Positions 7,500 to 16,555 of a DNA stretch of 64,000 nucleotides are shown one piece after another. The stretch is from the NCBI GenBank assembly GCA_902388495.1, contig CABMPP010000008.1, forward strand, positions 62,001-126,000. The letters run 5' to 3'. Each line of letters begins with the position of its first letter. Positions within the stretch are counted from its first letter, which is position 1. The notes under the pieces were generated by a model. That model was not told where the DNA came from and did not search any database. It saw nothing but the letters and a program-made list of their open reading frames with translations. This stretch comes from an uncultured Bacteroides sp. Lineage in GTDB: Bacteria > Bacteroidota > Bacteroidia > Bacteroidales > Bacteroidaceae. A program made the position numbers and the translations under genes.

Positions 7500-8823
7500 G
7501 GTAAAAAGAAGGTATAGAGCGTTTACGTTAATTGTGTTGGTGATTGGTGGCTGTTTTGCAACACTTTGGGCACAAAGTGTTGCCAGCCCCTCTCCAAAGG
7601 CACATCTGGTGGAAGTGGGGAAGGGGTACAGTCAGACTTCCGTCAATACGACCGTATTCCGCAACAATTCGCTGGTGACCCATGGAAACGAGCAGTACAT
7701 CAGCTATTACGATGGTGACGGCTATCTCGTATTGGGCAAACGTAATCTCGGTTCGGAGCAATGGACGCTGCACCGCACGCAGTATCAGGGAAATGTAAAA
7801 GATGCCCATAACATTATCAGCATGATGCTGGACGGCGATGGCTATATCCATGTCTCCTTCGACCATCACGGGCAGAAGCTGAACTATTGCCGCAGCCTTG
7901 CCCCCTATTCGTTGGAACTGGGAGAGAAAGAACCGATGACGGGGATAGACGAGGGCAATGTGACTTATCCTGAGTTTTACTCACTGGCCGGAGGGAATTT
8001 GTTGTTCGTTTATCGTTCCGGTTCGTCCGGCCGGGGAAACCTGGTGATGAACAGCTATGATGTAAAGACCCGGAAATGGCAACGCGTGCAAGATGTGCTG
8101 ATTGACGGCGAAGACCAACGGAATGCCTACTGGCAACTGTATGTAGACGAGCAGGGAACGATTCATCTGTCCTGGGTGTGGAGAGAAACGTGGCATGTAG
8201 AAACCAACCACGACCTCTGCTACGCCCGTTCCTACGACAACGGAAAGACCTGGTACAAAGCCAACGGCAAGCAGTACGACCTGCCTATCCGTGCCGCTAA
8301 TGCCGAGTATGCCTGCCGCATTCCGCAAGGTTCCGAACTGATCAATCAGACCAGTATGAGTGCCGATGCCGGAGGTAATCCGTACATCGCCTCCTATTGG
8401 CGCGACCCCGACAGTGATGTTCCTCAGTACCGCATCGTCTGGCACGACGGGCAAACGTGGCACAGCCGCCGGGTTTCCGATCGTCACTCTCCTTTCTCCT
8501 TGAAAGGTGGAGGCACCAAGATGATTCCCATTTCCCGCCCGCGTATCGTAGTGGATGGCGGGGAGATCTTCTACGTCTTTCGTGATGCGGAGCGTGGAAG
8601 CCGGGTGTCTTTGGCACATGCAACAGACGTTGCCAACGGCAAGTGGACTGTTTGCGACCTGACTGATTTCTCCGTCGATGCCTGGGAACCTTCCCATGAC
8701 ACCGAATTGTGGAAGCAGAAACGCCGGTTGCATCTGTTTGTGCAGCATGCCAGGCAGGGAGACGGCGAGCGGGTGGTGGAGTTCGATCCCCAGCCGGTAT
8801 ATGTATTGGAAGTCTTGAAATAA
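7489..8823 (+). CDS. BNR_4 beta-propeller protein (PL24/25- or GH145-like)
   Basis: This 444-residue protein is counted from the ATG at 7489, because the signal peptide (FTLIVLVIGGCFATLWAQ) begins just after it. A longer frame starts at 7420 inside the previous gene and would bury the signal. The mature part has propeller blades with BNR-type strings (DGDGYIHVSFDHHGQKLNY, QGTIHLSWVWRET, NPYIASYWRDPDSD). BNR_4 propellers include ulvan lyases (PL24, PL25) and the GH145 rhamnohydrolases that cut L-rhamnose from glucuronate in gum arabic. The HH pair in the second blade suits an active site, but I cannot choose between the families. It sits just before a GH105 gene, which would fit either product. 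Confidence 0.82.
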   Translation: MRNKVKRRYRAFTLIVLVIGGCFATLWAQSVASPSPKAHLVEVGKGYSQTSVNTTVFRNNSLVTHGNEQYISYYDGDGYLVLGKRNLGSEQWTLHRTQYQGNVKDAHNIISMMLDGDGYIHVSFDHHGQKLNYCRSLAPYSLELGEKEPMTGIDEGNVTYPEFYSLAGGNLLFVYRSGSSGRGNLVMNSYDVKTRKWQRVQDVLIDGEDQRNAYWQLYVDEQGTIHLSWVWRETWHVETNHDLCYARSYDNGKTWYKANGKQYDLPIRAANAEYACRIPQGSELINQTSMSADAGGNPYIASYWRDPDSDVPQYRIVWHDGQTWHSRRVSDRHSPFSLKGGGTKMIPISRPRIVVDGGEIFYVFRDAERGSRVSLAHATDVANGKWTVCDLTDFSVDAWEPSHDTELWKQKRRLHLFVQHARQGDGERVVEFDPQPVYVLEVLK

Positions 8824-8848
8824 TAAGGTATTAGGTAATTAGTAAACC

Positions 8849-9976
8849 ATGAAGAAGATTTTTTTAGTCCTATTGGGGGCCGCCTTCTGTTTGGCAGGCA
8901 CCTCATGCACGGCAAAGCAACCCAAAGCAGAAGAAGTTGTCGGTATTATCGACAAAGTGAATAACTATTGGCAGGAAACGCATCCCCAGCATGGCCGCTC
9001 CTTTTGGGACAATGCGGCCTACCACACCGGGAATATGGAGGCTTTCTTCCTGACGAGTAATCCCCGGTATTACGACTACTCCAAAGCCTGGGCGGAACAT
9101 AACGAGTGGAAAGGAGCCAAGTCGGATGATAAACAAGAGTGGAAGTATAGTTATGGAGAAAGTGACGATTATGTTCTCTTCGGAGATTATCAAATCTGCT
9201 TTCAGACTTATGTCGATCTGTATACGGTAGATCCTGATTCTCAGAAGATAGCCCGTGCCCGCGAGGTGATGGAGTATCAGATGAGCACGGACAAGAACGA
9301 TTATTGGTGGTGGGCAGACGGATTGTATATGGTGATGCCCGTCATGACAAAGATGTACAAGCTGACAAAGAACCCGTTGTATCTTGAAAAACTACATGAA
9401 TATTGGACGTATGCCAACAGCATTATGTACGATGATGAATCCGGTTTGTATTACCGCGATGCTAAGTATGTCTATCCCAAACACAAAACCGTAAACGGCA
9501 AAAAAGACTTTTGGGCGCGTGGTGACGGCTGGGTACTGGCCGGTTTGGCTAAAGTGCTGAAAGACCTGCCGGAAACGGATAAGTACCGTCAGGAGTATAT
9601 CGACCGCTTTCGGACAATGGCAAAAGCGGTAGTCGCCTGCCAGCAACCCGAAGGCTACTGGACCCGTAGCATGCTCGACGCCGAACATGCTCCCGGACCT
9701 GAAACCAGCGGAACTGCTTTCTTCACATACGGTCTGCTATGGGGAATGAACAACGGACTGCTGGATAAAGCAACCTACCAACCGGCAGTGATGAAAGCCT
9801 GGAACTACCTGACTACCGTAGCCTTACAGCCGGACGGACGCGTAGGCTATGTGCAACCTATCGGTGAAAAGGCAATTCCGGGGCAAGTGGTCGATGCCAA
9901 TTCTACTGCCAATTTCGGTGTGGGAGCCTTTTTACTGGCTGCCTGCGAGATGGTACGTTTTTTGAATGCCGACTGA
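8849..9976 (+). CDS. GH105/GH88 unsaturated glucuronyl or rhamnogalacturonyl hydrolase (lipoprotein)
   Basis: This 375-residue lipoprotein has Cys20 in the string LAGTSC; the residues after Cys are not acidic, which suggests a periplasmic position. The chain is an alpha/alpha-barrel of the GH88/GH105 type. WADGLYM holds Asp157, the probable catalytic residue that hydrates the double bond. FWARGDGWVLAGLAKVL and ETSGTAFFTYGLLWG are the usual family strings. Such enzymes remove the 4,5-unsaturated uronic acid left by a polysaccharide lyase. No obvious lyase is encoded in this window unless the BNR_4 protein is one. It lies 25 bp after the BNR_4 gene in the same direction. Confidence 0.93.
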   Translation: MKKIFLVLLGAAFCLAGTSCTAKQPKAEEVVGIIDKVNNYWQETHPQHGRSFWDNAAYHTGNMEAFFLTSNPRYYDYSKAWAEHNEWKGAKSDDKQEWKYSYGESDDYVLFGDYQICFQTYVDLYTVDPDSQKIARAREVMEYQMSTDKNDYWWWADGLYMVMPVMTKMYKLTKNPLYLEKLHEYWTYANSIMYDDESGLYYRDAKYVYPKHKTVNGKKDFWARGDGWVLAGLAKVLKDLPETDKYRQEYIDRFRTMAKAVVACQQPEGYWTRSMLDAEHAPGPETSGTAFFTYGLLWGMNNGLLDKATYQPAVMKAWNYLTTVALQPDGRVGYVQPIGEKAIPGQVVDANSTANFGVGAFLLAACEMVRFLNAD

Positions 9977-9988
9977 TAGAACGAAATA

Positions 9989-10024
9989 AATGAGTGTATA
10001 TGTTGTGTAACATATACACTCATT
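9989..10024. promoter_or_regulatory. Perfect 16-bp inverted repeat with 4-nt loop
   Basis: AATGAGTGTATATGTT (9989-10004) and its exact complement (10009-10024) flank GTGT. It lies 13 bp after the GH105 stop and 63 bp before the double-GH43 gene. There is no T-run after it, so a classical intrinsic terminator is not obvious. A weak promoter-like TACTTTTA at 10048-10055 follows. It may be an mRNA-stabilising or processing hairpin, or an operator. Confidence 0.7.
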
Positions 10025-10086
10025 GTGTATTATATAAGGTAAAGTGTTACTTTTACACTCGCTAAATAATTCAATATAAAACTATT

Positions 10087-12027
10087 ATGATGAATAGAAA
10101 AACACCTTTGTTACGGATGAACTTGTTGGCAGTATCATTACTGCTTTTTGTCCTTCCCGGATTTTCTCAGCAGAAGTCCTTCTATGAAAAAGATTGCGTT
10201 GCTTATTTGTTCACTTATTTCACGGGTAATCATATCAGTGAAGAGGCCGTATGCTATGCCGTCAGTATGGACGGATACACCTATTGGGCACTGAACGGCG
10301 GCAAGCCGGTGATTGACTCAAAAGTCATCAGCTCTACGGGCGGCGTGCGCGATCCCCATATCCTGCGCTGCGAGGATGGAAAGACTTTCTATATGGTAGT
10401 GACTGATATGGTTTCCGGCAACGGATGGGATTCCAACCGGGCGATGGTATTGCTGAAATCTACCGATCTGGTGAACTGGTCGCACTCGGTCATCAATATG
10501 CAGAAACGTTATGAAGGTCAGGAAAAATTGAAACGTGTGTGGGCTCCGCAAACGGTTTATGATCCGGAAACCGGAAAGTACATGGTATATTGGAGCATGA
10601 AGTATGGTGACGGACCGGATGTTATCTATTATGCGTATGCGAATGAGGATTTTACCGATTTGATAGGCGAGCCGAAGCCCCTGTTCCTGCCGAAAGAGGG
10701 TAAATCGTGTATCGACGGGGATATTGTCTATAAAGATGGTGTCTTTCATCTTTTCTATAAGACAGAAGGGCACGGCAATGGTATCAAGGTAGCCACTACC
10801 CGCTCGCTTACTTCCGGACAGTGGACTGAAGAGCCCGACTACAAGCAACAGACAACAGATGCGGTGGAAGGGGCAGGTACCTTTAAACTGATAGGGCAGG
10901 ATAAGTATATATTAATGTATGACGTATATATGAAAGGTAAGTATCAGTTTACGGAAACTACCGACCTGAAGAACTTTAAGGTGATAGACAGTGAAGTAAA
11001 GATGAATTTCCATCCGCGTCATGGCACGATTATTCCTATTACACGGGATGAGTTAGTTCGGATCACGGATAAGTGGGGTAAACCGGCAGAGCTGGGCGAA
11101 CTGCCCAATAATCCGATATTGCCGGGCTTCCATGCCGATCCTGAGGTGCTGTATTCCAATCAGACAAAGAAATATTATATCTACTCTACTACGGACGGAC
11201 AACCGGGCTGGGGAGGCTGGTATTTTACCGTATTCTCGTCCACAGATCTGAAAAACTGGAAAGACGAAGGTGTTATGCTGGATTTGAAGTCGGAACAAGT
11301 ACCTTGGGCCGATGGAAATGCCTGGGCGCCATGCATTGAGGAAAAACTGATAAAGGGACAATATAAATACTTCTTTTATTATAGCGGAAATCCCAAAGAT
11401 GGAGGGGGTAAGCAGATTGGAGTAGCCACAAGCGATTCTCCGACGGGACCGTTCACAGACTTGGGACATCCAATCATAACCACTTCTCCCGTGGGTGGCG
11501 GACAGCAGATCGACGTAGATGTCTTTACCGATCCGGTTTCGGGTAAGCCTTACCTTTACTGGGGCAACGGTTATATGGCGGGTGCCGAGTTGAATAAGGA
11601 TATGCTTTCCATCAAGAAGAATACGATTACGGTAATGACACCCCAGGGAGGCACTTTGCAGGACTATGCCTATCGGGAGGCACCATACGTATTCTATCGC
11701 AAGGGGCTTTATTACTTTCTGTGGTCGGTGGACGATACCGGTTCACCTAACTACCATGTGGCGTACGGCACTTCCAAATCACCGCTTGGCCCTATCGAGG
11801 TGGCAAAGGAACCGATAGTCCTGATTCAAAGCCCGGAGAAAGAGATATATGGTCCTGCTCATAACTCGGTACTCCAGATTCCCGGTACGGATGAGTGGTA
11901 CATCGTCTATCATCGAATTAATAAGAACTACCTGAAACACGAGCCGGGTACGCATCGGGAAGTGTGCATAGACCGGATGGAGTTCAATCCGGACGGAACC
12001 ATCAAACCGGTAGTGCCTACCCGCTGA
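10087..12027 (+). CDS. Tandem GH43-GH43 glycoside hydrolase
   Basis: This 646-residue secreted protein (signal peptide to about 27) has two complete five-bladed GH43 domains. Domain 1 (about 35-325) shows the triad in VRDPHI (Asp89), CIDGDIVY and AVEGAGTF. Domain 2 (about 335-640) shows it in GFHADPEVLY (Asp about 350), QIDVDVFTD and YREAPYVFY. Both active sites look intact, so the protein could remove two different side chains. GH43 enzymes mostly act on arabinofuranosides, xylosides or beta-1,3-galactans; the subfamilies cannot be fixed here. It starts after the hairpin at 9989-10024 and precedes the GH97 gene by 33 bp. ATG codons at 10087 and 10090 are equally possible starts. Confidence 0.9.
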   Translation: MMNRKTPLLRMNLLAVSLLLFVLPGFSQQKSFYEKDCVAYLFTYFTGNHISEEAVCYAVSMDGYTYWALNGGKPVIDSKVISSTGGVRDPHILRCEDGKTFYMVVTDMVSGNGWDSNRAMVLLKSTDLVNWSHSVINMQKRYEGQEKLKRVWAPQTVYDPETGKYMVYWSMKYGDGPDVIYYAYANEDFTDLIGEPKPLFLPKEGKSCIDGDIVYKDGVFHLFYKTEGHGNGIKVATTRSLTSGQWTEEPDYKQQTTDAVEGAGTFKLIGQDKYILMYDVYMKGKYQFTETTDLKNFKVIDSEVKMNFHPRHGTIIPITRDELVRITDKWGKPAELGELPNNPILPGFHADPEVLYSNQTKKYYIYSTTDGQPGWGGWYFTVFSSTDLKNWKDEGVMLDLKSEQVPWADGNAWAPCIEEKLIKGQYKYFFYYSGNPKDGGGKQIGVATSDSPTGPFTDLGHPIITTSPVGGGQQIDVDVFTDPVSGKPYLYWGNGYMAGAELNKDMLSIKKNTITVMTPQGGTLQDYAYREAPYVFYRKGLYYFLWSVDDTGSPNYHVAYGTSKSPLGPIEVAKEPIVLIQSPEKEIYGPAHNSVLQIPGTDEWYIVYHRINKNYLKHEPGTHREVCIDRMEFNPDGTIKPVVPTR

Positions 12028-12060
12028 TTATCATAAAAACTTTAATACCTGAAACACATT

Positions 12061-14007
12061 ATGAAGAACAGACTGAAATCATTTGCCTTTTTAGTAGCGG
12101 CAGCAGCTTTGCCGCTGGCTGCACAAGATATCACCGTCAGCGGACCCGACGGCAAGTTGCAATTAACCGTATCGTGTCCGGAAGGGGGAGAAGCTTCTTA
12201 TGCGGTATCTTACAATGGGAAGCAGATGCTTAAGCCTTCTCCACTGGGCTTGCAGACAAATGTAGGAGACTTTGCCGGAGCCCTGAAATGGATGGGACAT
12301 AAAGAAACGAAAATAGATACTACCTACGAGCAGACGCGTATCAAGACTTCGCGCGTGCACTATCGCGCCAATGAGCTGCTGTGCTCCTTTGCCAATGCGC
12401 AGGGGCAGAAGGTAGATGTAATGTTCCGCGTCAGTGACAATGACGTGGCTTTCCGCTATCTGTTGCCCCGACAAGGAGAGCGGGGAAGCGTTGCCGTCAA
12501 TCAAGAGAAGACCGGTTTCCGCTTTCCGTCTCAGACTACTACTTTCCTTTGTCCGCAGAGCGATGCCATGATAGGCTGGAAGCGGACGAAGCCCAGTTAT
12601 GAGGAAGAATATAAGGCGGATGCCCCTTTGAATGCACGTTCGCAGTATGGGCACGGATATACTTTCCCCTGTTTGTTCAAGGTAGGAGGGGATGGTTGGC
12701 TACTCGTCAGCGAGACGGGCGTAGACAGCCATTATTGTGCTTCCCATTTGAGTGATGCGACAGACGGGCTGTTTACAATTGCTTTTCCCATGCCGGAGGA
12801 GAATAACGGCAATGGAACGGTGGCTCCGGCTTTCGCCTTGCCGGGGGCTACTCCGTGGCGCACCATTACGGTGGGCGAAACGCTGAAGCCTATCGTGGAG
12901 ACGACTGTACCCTGGGATGTAGTGAAGCCGCTGTACGAGACGGAGCACGATTATAAGCCGGGGCGCGGCACGTGGAGCTGGATTCTTTGGCAGGACGGCA
13001 GCATCAATTACGATGACCAGGTGCACTATGTGGATCTGGCGGCAGCGATGGGATATGAGTATGTATTGATAGACAACTGGTGGGACACCAACATCGGCTA
13101 CGACCGGATGGAGCAACTGATAAAATACGCCCATAGCAAAGGCGTGGATGTTTTCCTTTGGTACAGTTCCAGTGGCTATTGGAATGATATCGAGCAGGGA
13201 CCGACTAACCGGATGGACACTCCGATCATTCGCAAGCGGGAGATGAAGTGGCTTCAAAGCCAGGGTGTGAAAGGTATCAAAGTCGACTTCTTCGGTGGAG
13301 ACAAGCAGGAGACGATGCGGCTGTACGAAGATATTCTGAGCGATGCGGACGACCACGGACTGATGGTCATCTTCCACGGATGCACGATACCCCGCGGATG
13401 GGAACGGATGTATCCTAACTATGTAGGCAGTGAAGCTGTTCTGGCTTCCGAGAATCTGATCTTCAACCAGCACTTCTGTGATGAAGAGGCGTTCAATGCC
13501 ACGCTGCATCCGTTTATCCGCAATACGGTGGGATGTATGGAATTTGGTGGCTGTTTCCTGAACAAGCGGCTGAATCGTGGCAATGATGGCGGAAGTATTC
13601 GCCGTACCACCGATGTGTTCCAGCTGGCAACGACGGTGCTGTTTCAAAACCCGATACAGAACTTCGCATTGGCTCCCGGCAACCTGACGGATGCACCGCA
13701 GCTCTGCCTCGACTTCATGAAACAGATACCTACGACCTGGGATGAGACTCGTTTCATTGATGGCTACCCAGGGAAGTATGTGGTACTTGCCCGTCGCCAC
13801 GCCGATACGTGGTATGTGGCTGCCATCAATGCCGGTAAAGAAACTTTGAAACTGAAGCTTACGCTGCCTATGCTGGCAGGCGAAACGGTTTCTTTCTACA
13901 GTGACGATAAACAGCAACAACCGCAAGAGAAGGCTGTGAAGATAAAAGCCGACGGCAGCATCCAGCTGGTGCTTCAATCGCAGGGAGGCGCTGTATTGGT
14001 TAAGTAG
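12061..14007 (+). CDS. GH97 family glycosidase (retaining type)
   Basis: This 648-residue secreted enzyme (signal peptide to about 21, ...LPLAAQ) shows the three GH97 parts: N-terminal beta-super-sandwich, catalytic TIM barrel (about 290-560) and a C-terminal beta domain. YEYVLIDNWWD and KGIKVDFFGGDKQ are barrel strands. Asp409 in the second matches the nucleophile of the retaining GH97 branch (BtGal97a Asp415), and Glu464 in AVLASEN matches its acid/base. The inverting SusB branch uses glutamates instead. The enzyme should therefore be an alpha-galactosidase or beta-L-arabinopyranosidase rather than an alpha-glucosidase, and both sugars occur at arabinogalactan chain ends. Confidence 0.92.
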   Translation: MKNRLKSFAFLVAAAALPLAAQDITVSGPDGKLQLTVSCPEGGEASYAVSYNGKQMLKPSPLGLQTNVGDFAGALKWMGHKETKIDTTYEQTRIKTSRVHYRANELLCSFANAQGQKVDVMFRVSDNDVAFRYLLPRQGERGSVAVNQEKTGFRFPSQTTTFLCPQSDAMIGWKRTKPSYEEEYKADAPLNARSQYGHGYTFPCLFKVGGDGWLLVSETGVDSHYCASHLSDATDGLFTIAFPMPEENNGNGTVAPAFALPGATPWRTITVGETLKPIVETTVPWDVVKPLYETEHDYKPGRGTWSWILWQDGSINYDDQVHYVDLAAAMGYEYVLIDNWWDTNIGYDRMEQLIKYAHSKGVDVFLWYSSSGYWNDIEQGPTNRMDTPIIRKREMKWLQSQGVKGIKVDFFGGDKQETMRLYEDILSDADDHGLMVIFHGCTIPRGWERMYPNYVGSEAVLASENLIFNQHFCDEEAFNATLHPFIRNTVGCMEFGGCFLNKRLNRGNDGGSIRRTTDVFQLATTVLFQNPIQNFALAPGNLTDAPQLCLDFMKQIPTTWDETRFIDGYPGKYVVLARRHADTWYVAAINAGKETLKLKLTLPMLAGETVSFYSDDKQQQPQEKAVKIKADGSIQLVLQSQGGAVLVK

Positions 14008-14025
14008 CATTCAATCTTAGACATT

Positions 14026-16542
14026 ATGAATAGACTGATTAGTTTCCTGGGTTTGTGCATGCTTTGGGCTCTGTCTGTACCCATGCAGGCAAGCGTGAAC
14101 GAAGTGGCGAATGAGCCCGATTCCGTGTTTCTCTTTTCGTATGCGGATAGAGAAGGAAATAGCGGATTGAAGTTTGCCTGGAGTCCCGACGGGAAGAGCT
14201 GGTTTTCCGTAGCCGACGGCTATGAGTATGTGAAGAGCGACTTCGGTCCATGGGGCAGGGCAAAGAAAATGTTCCGCCCGCAACTGATGCAAAGCCGTAC
14301 CGATGGCGGATGGTGCTGCATCTGGACGCTGAGTGAAAAAGGAGAAGCGCTTGGATGTGCTTCTTCTGCAGATTTGTTGAAGTGGGGACGGCAGAGCTAC
14401 TTCCCGGTTTCGGAACGCGGCAAGCACCTGCCCGCCGACATCGTTCCTGCCACCGAGGGCAAGGCTGTGATAGGCGGACGTGAAGAATACGGCTGGATGC
14501 AACGGGCGCCTTATGCTACCATTGAACAACTGATACGCTACGCCGAGCATAAGAAATTCCGCCAGATACAGAATGACGAGCGCATGGAACAGGATGTTGT
14601 CCGTTTTGCCGGGTTGAAGCCGGTAGAGGCAACCATCCGTGTGCAGACGTCGCAGGCTAAACCTATCAGCGAGCACTTGATCGGCATTTTCTTCGAAGAT
14701 ATTAATTACTCTGCCGACGGTGGTTTGTATGCAGAACTCGTACAGAACCGCGATTTCGAGTATTCTTCCCGAGACGGGTCACACCAGGGCTGGGATAATG
14801 GATATGCCTGGTCTGTACAAGGCGATAATGCTACGTTGAGTATTGCCACCGACCGGCCGATCCATGCGAATAATCCGCATTATGCCGTGTTCGACCTGAA
14901 GCAACCGGGGGCTGCGTTGCAGAACGATGGCTTCGACGGTATCAGCCTGAAAAAGGGAGAGAAATATGACTTTTCATTTTTTGCCCGTGTGGCCGATGGA
15001 AGCAAAGGTGGTAAAATGTCGGTTCGCTTGCTCGATCAGGAAGGCAGAGAAGTAGCGCAGGCTATGGTGAACGTTTCTTCCAAGGAGTGGAAGAAGCAGA
15101 AAGCCGTGCTGACTGCAAATGCCGACGTACGCGCCGCTGTGCTGGCACTTCAACCACAAGTTGCCGGTACGTACCATCTCGACATGGTTTCCCTTTTCCC
15201 CCGAAATACCTTCAGGGGACACGAGAACGGCTTGCGTGCCGACCTGGCACAAACGCTTGCCGACCTGAAACCCCGCTTTGTGCGTTTCCCCGGCGGATGC
15301 GTAGCGCATGGCGACGGTGTGGATAATATCTACGATTGGAAAGGTTCTATCGGTCCGTTGGAGGCCCGCAAGCCGTTGCGCAATCTTTGGGGCTATCATC
15401 AGACGCGCGGACTGGGCTATTTTGAATACTTCCGCTTCTGCGAAGATATCGGTGCCGAGCCGGTGCCCGTACTGGCCGCCGGTGTCCCTTGCCAGAACTC
15501 CGGAACTTGCAGCCACCATGCCACGGGCGAGCTTGGCTGCAACGGACAGCAGGGAGGCATCCCGATGGAAGAGATGGGAGCTTACGTGCAGGACATCCTA
15601 GACCTGATAGAATACGCCAACGGCGACGCCCGCAAAACCGTCTGGGGAAAGAAGCGTGCCGAAGCAGGCCATCCGAAACCCTTCAATCTGAAGTATATCG
15701 GCATCGGCAATGAAGACTTGATTACCGACGTGTTTGAAGAGCGCTTCACGATGATATACCGTGCCGTCAAAGAGAAATATCCCGAGATAACGGTGATAGG
15801 TACCGTAGGCCCTTTCTACGAGGGCACGGACTATGACGAAGGCTGGGAGCTTGCCACCCGTCTGGGCGTGCCGATGGTGGACGAGCATTATTATGTGGCC
15901 CCGGGTTGGATGATTCACAATCAGGATTACTACGATGGCTATGACCGCACGAAGCCGAAGGTTTATTTGGGCGAATATGCTGCCCATCTGCCGGGCCGTC
16001 CCAGCAACATCGAGACGGCGCTTGCCGAGGCGCTGTATCTGACGACGGTAGAACGCAACGGCGATGTTGTCTCCATGACTTCTTATGCTCCGTTGCTGGC
16101 CAAGGAGAACCATACGCAGTGGACGCCCGACCTGATTTACTTCAATAATACGGAAGTAAAGCCTACGGTAGATTACTATACGCAGCAGATGTTCGGACAG
16201 AATGCCGGTAGCGAGTATGTGGCGTCTACCGTCAGTCTGAGCAACACGCAGGATGCTGTAAGGAAACGCATCGGCGTGTCGGTAGTAAAAGATGAAATAA
16301 CAGGCGATTATATTGTAAAATTAGTAAATTTGTTGCCGGTGGAGGTTGCTGCCAAGGTGAAACTGGATGATGTGGCTTTGGTTAACCCTTCTGCCGTGAA
16401 GACCGTTTTGGCAGGTAATCCTAAGGATAAAGAAGCGAAATCTGTTTCTTCTGTCTTTGAAGTAGCAGGAAATGAATTTCCTTATGCAATGCCGGCCTAT
16501 TCGTTTACGGTAATACGTATCCATCAGAATGAACCCCAATAA
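14026..16542 (+). CDS. GH51 alpha-L-arabinofuranosidase with N-terminal GH43-like module
   Basis: This 838-residue secreted enzyme has a signal peptide (to about 23). Residues about 25-200 form a partial propeller like the start of GH43 or sialidase-like proteins (FLFSYADREGNSGLKFAWS, RPQLMQSRTDGGWCCIWTL). Residues 200-838 are a full GH51 enzyme: GIFFEDINYSADGGLYAEL, VRFPGGC, acid/base Glu563 in IGIGNED and nucleophile Glu650 in VYLGEYA, then a beta-sandwich end. Typical GH51 proteins are 500-660 residues, so the N-terminal part is extra. GH51 enzymes release alpha-L-arabinofuranose. It lies 18 bp after the GH97 gene and 13 bp before the GH127 gene, so it is surely in one transcript. Confidence 0.93.
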   Translation: MNRLISFLGLCMLWALSVPMQASVNEVANEPDSVFLFSYADREGNSGLKFAWSPDGKSWFSVADGYEYVKSDFGPWGRAKKMFRPQLMQSRTDGGWCCIWTLSEKGEALGCASSADLLKWGRQSYFPVSERGKHLPADIVPATEGKAVIGGREEYGWMQRAPYATIEQLIRYAEHKKFRQIQNDERMEQDVVRFAGLKPVEATIRVQTSQAKPISEHLIGIFFEDINYSADGGLYAELVQNRDFEYSSRDGSHQGWDNGYAWSVQGDNATLSIATDRPIHANNPHYAVFDLKQPGAALQNDGFDGISLKKGEKYDFSFFARVADGSKGGKMSVRLLDQEGREVAQAMVNVSSKEWKKQKAVLTANADVRAAVLALQPQVAGTYHLDMVSLFPRNTFRGHENGLRADLAQTLADLKPRFVRFPGGCVAHGDGVDNIYDWKGSIGPLEARKPLRNLWGYHQTRGLGYFEYFRFCEDIGAEPVPVLAAGVPCQNSGTCSHHATGELGCNGQQGGIPMEEMGAYVQDILDLIEYANGDARKTVWGKKRAEAGHPKPFNLKYIGIGNEDLITDVFEERFTMIYRAVKEKYPEITVIGTVGPFYEGTDYDEGWELATRLGVPMVDEHYYVAPGWMIHNQDYYDGYDRTKPKVYLGEYAAHLPGRPSNIETALAEALYLTTVERNGDVVSMTSYAPLLAKENHTQWTPDLIYFNNTEVKPTVDYYTQQMFGQNAGSEYVASTVSLSNTQDAVRKRIGVSVVKDEITGDYIVKLVNLLPVEVAAKVKLDDVALVNPSAVKTVLAGNPKDKEAKSVSSVFEVAGNEFPYAMPAYSFTVIRIHQNEPQ

Positions 16543-16555
16543 TACTATAGGAACC

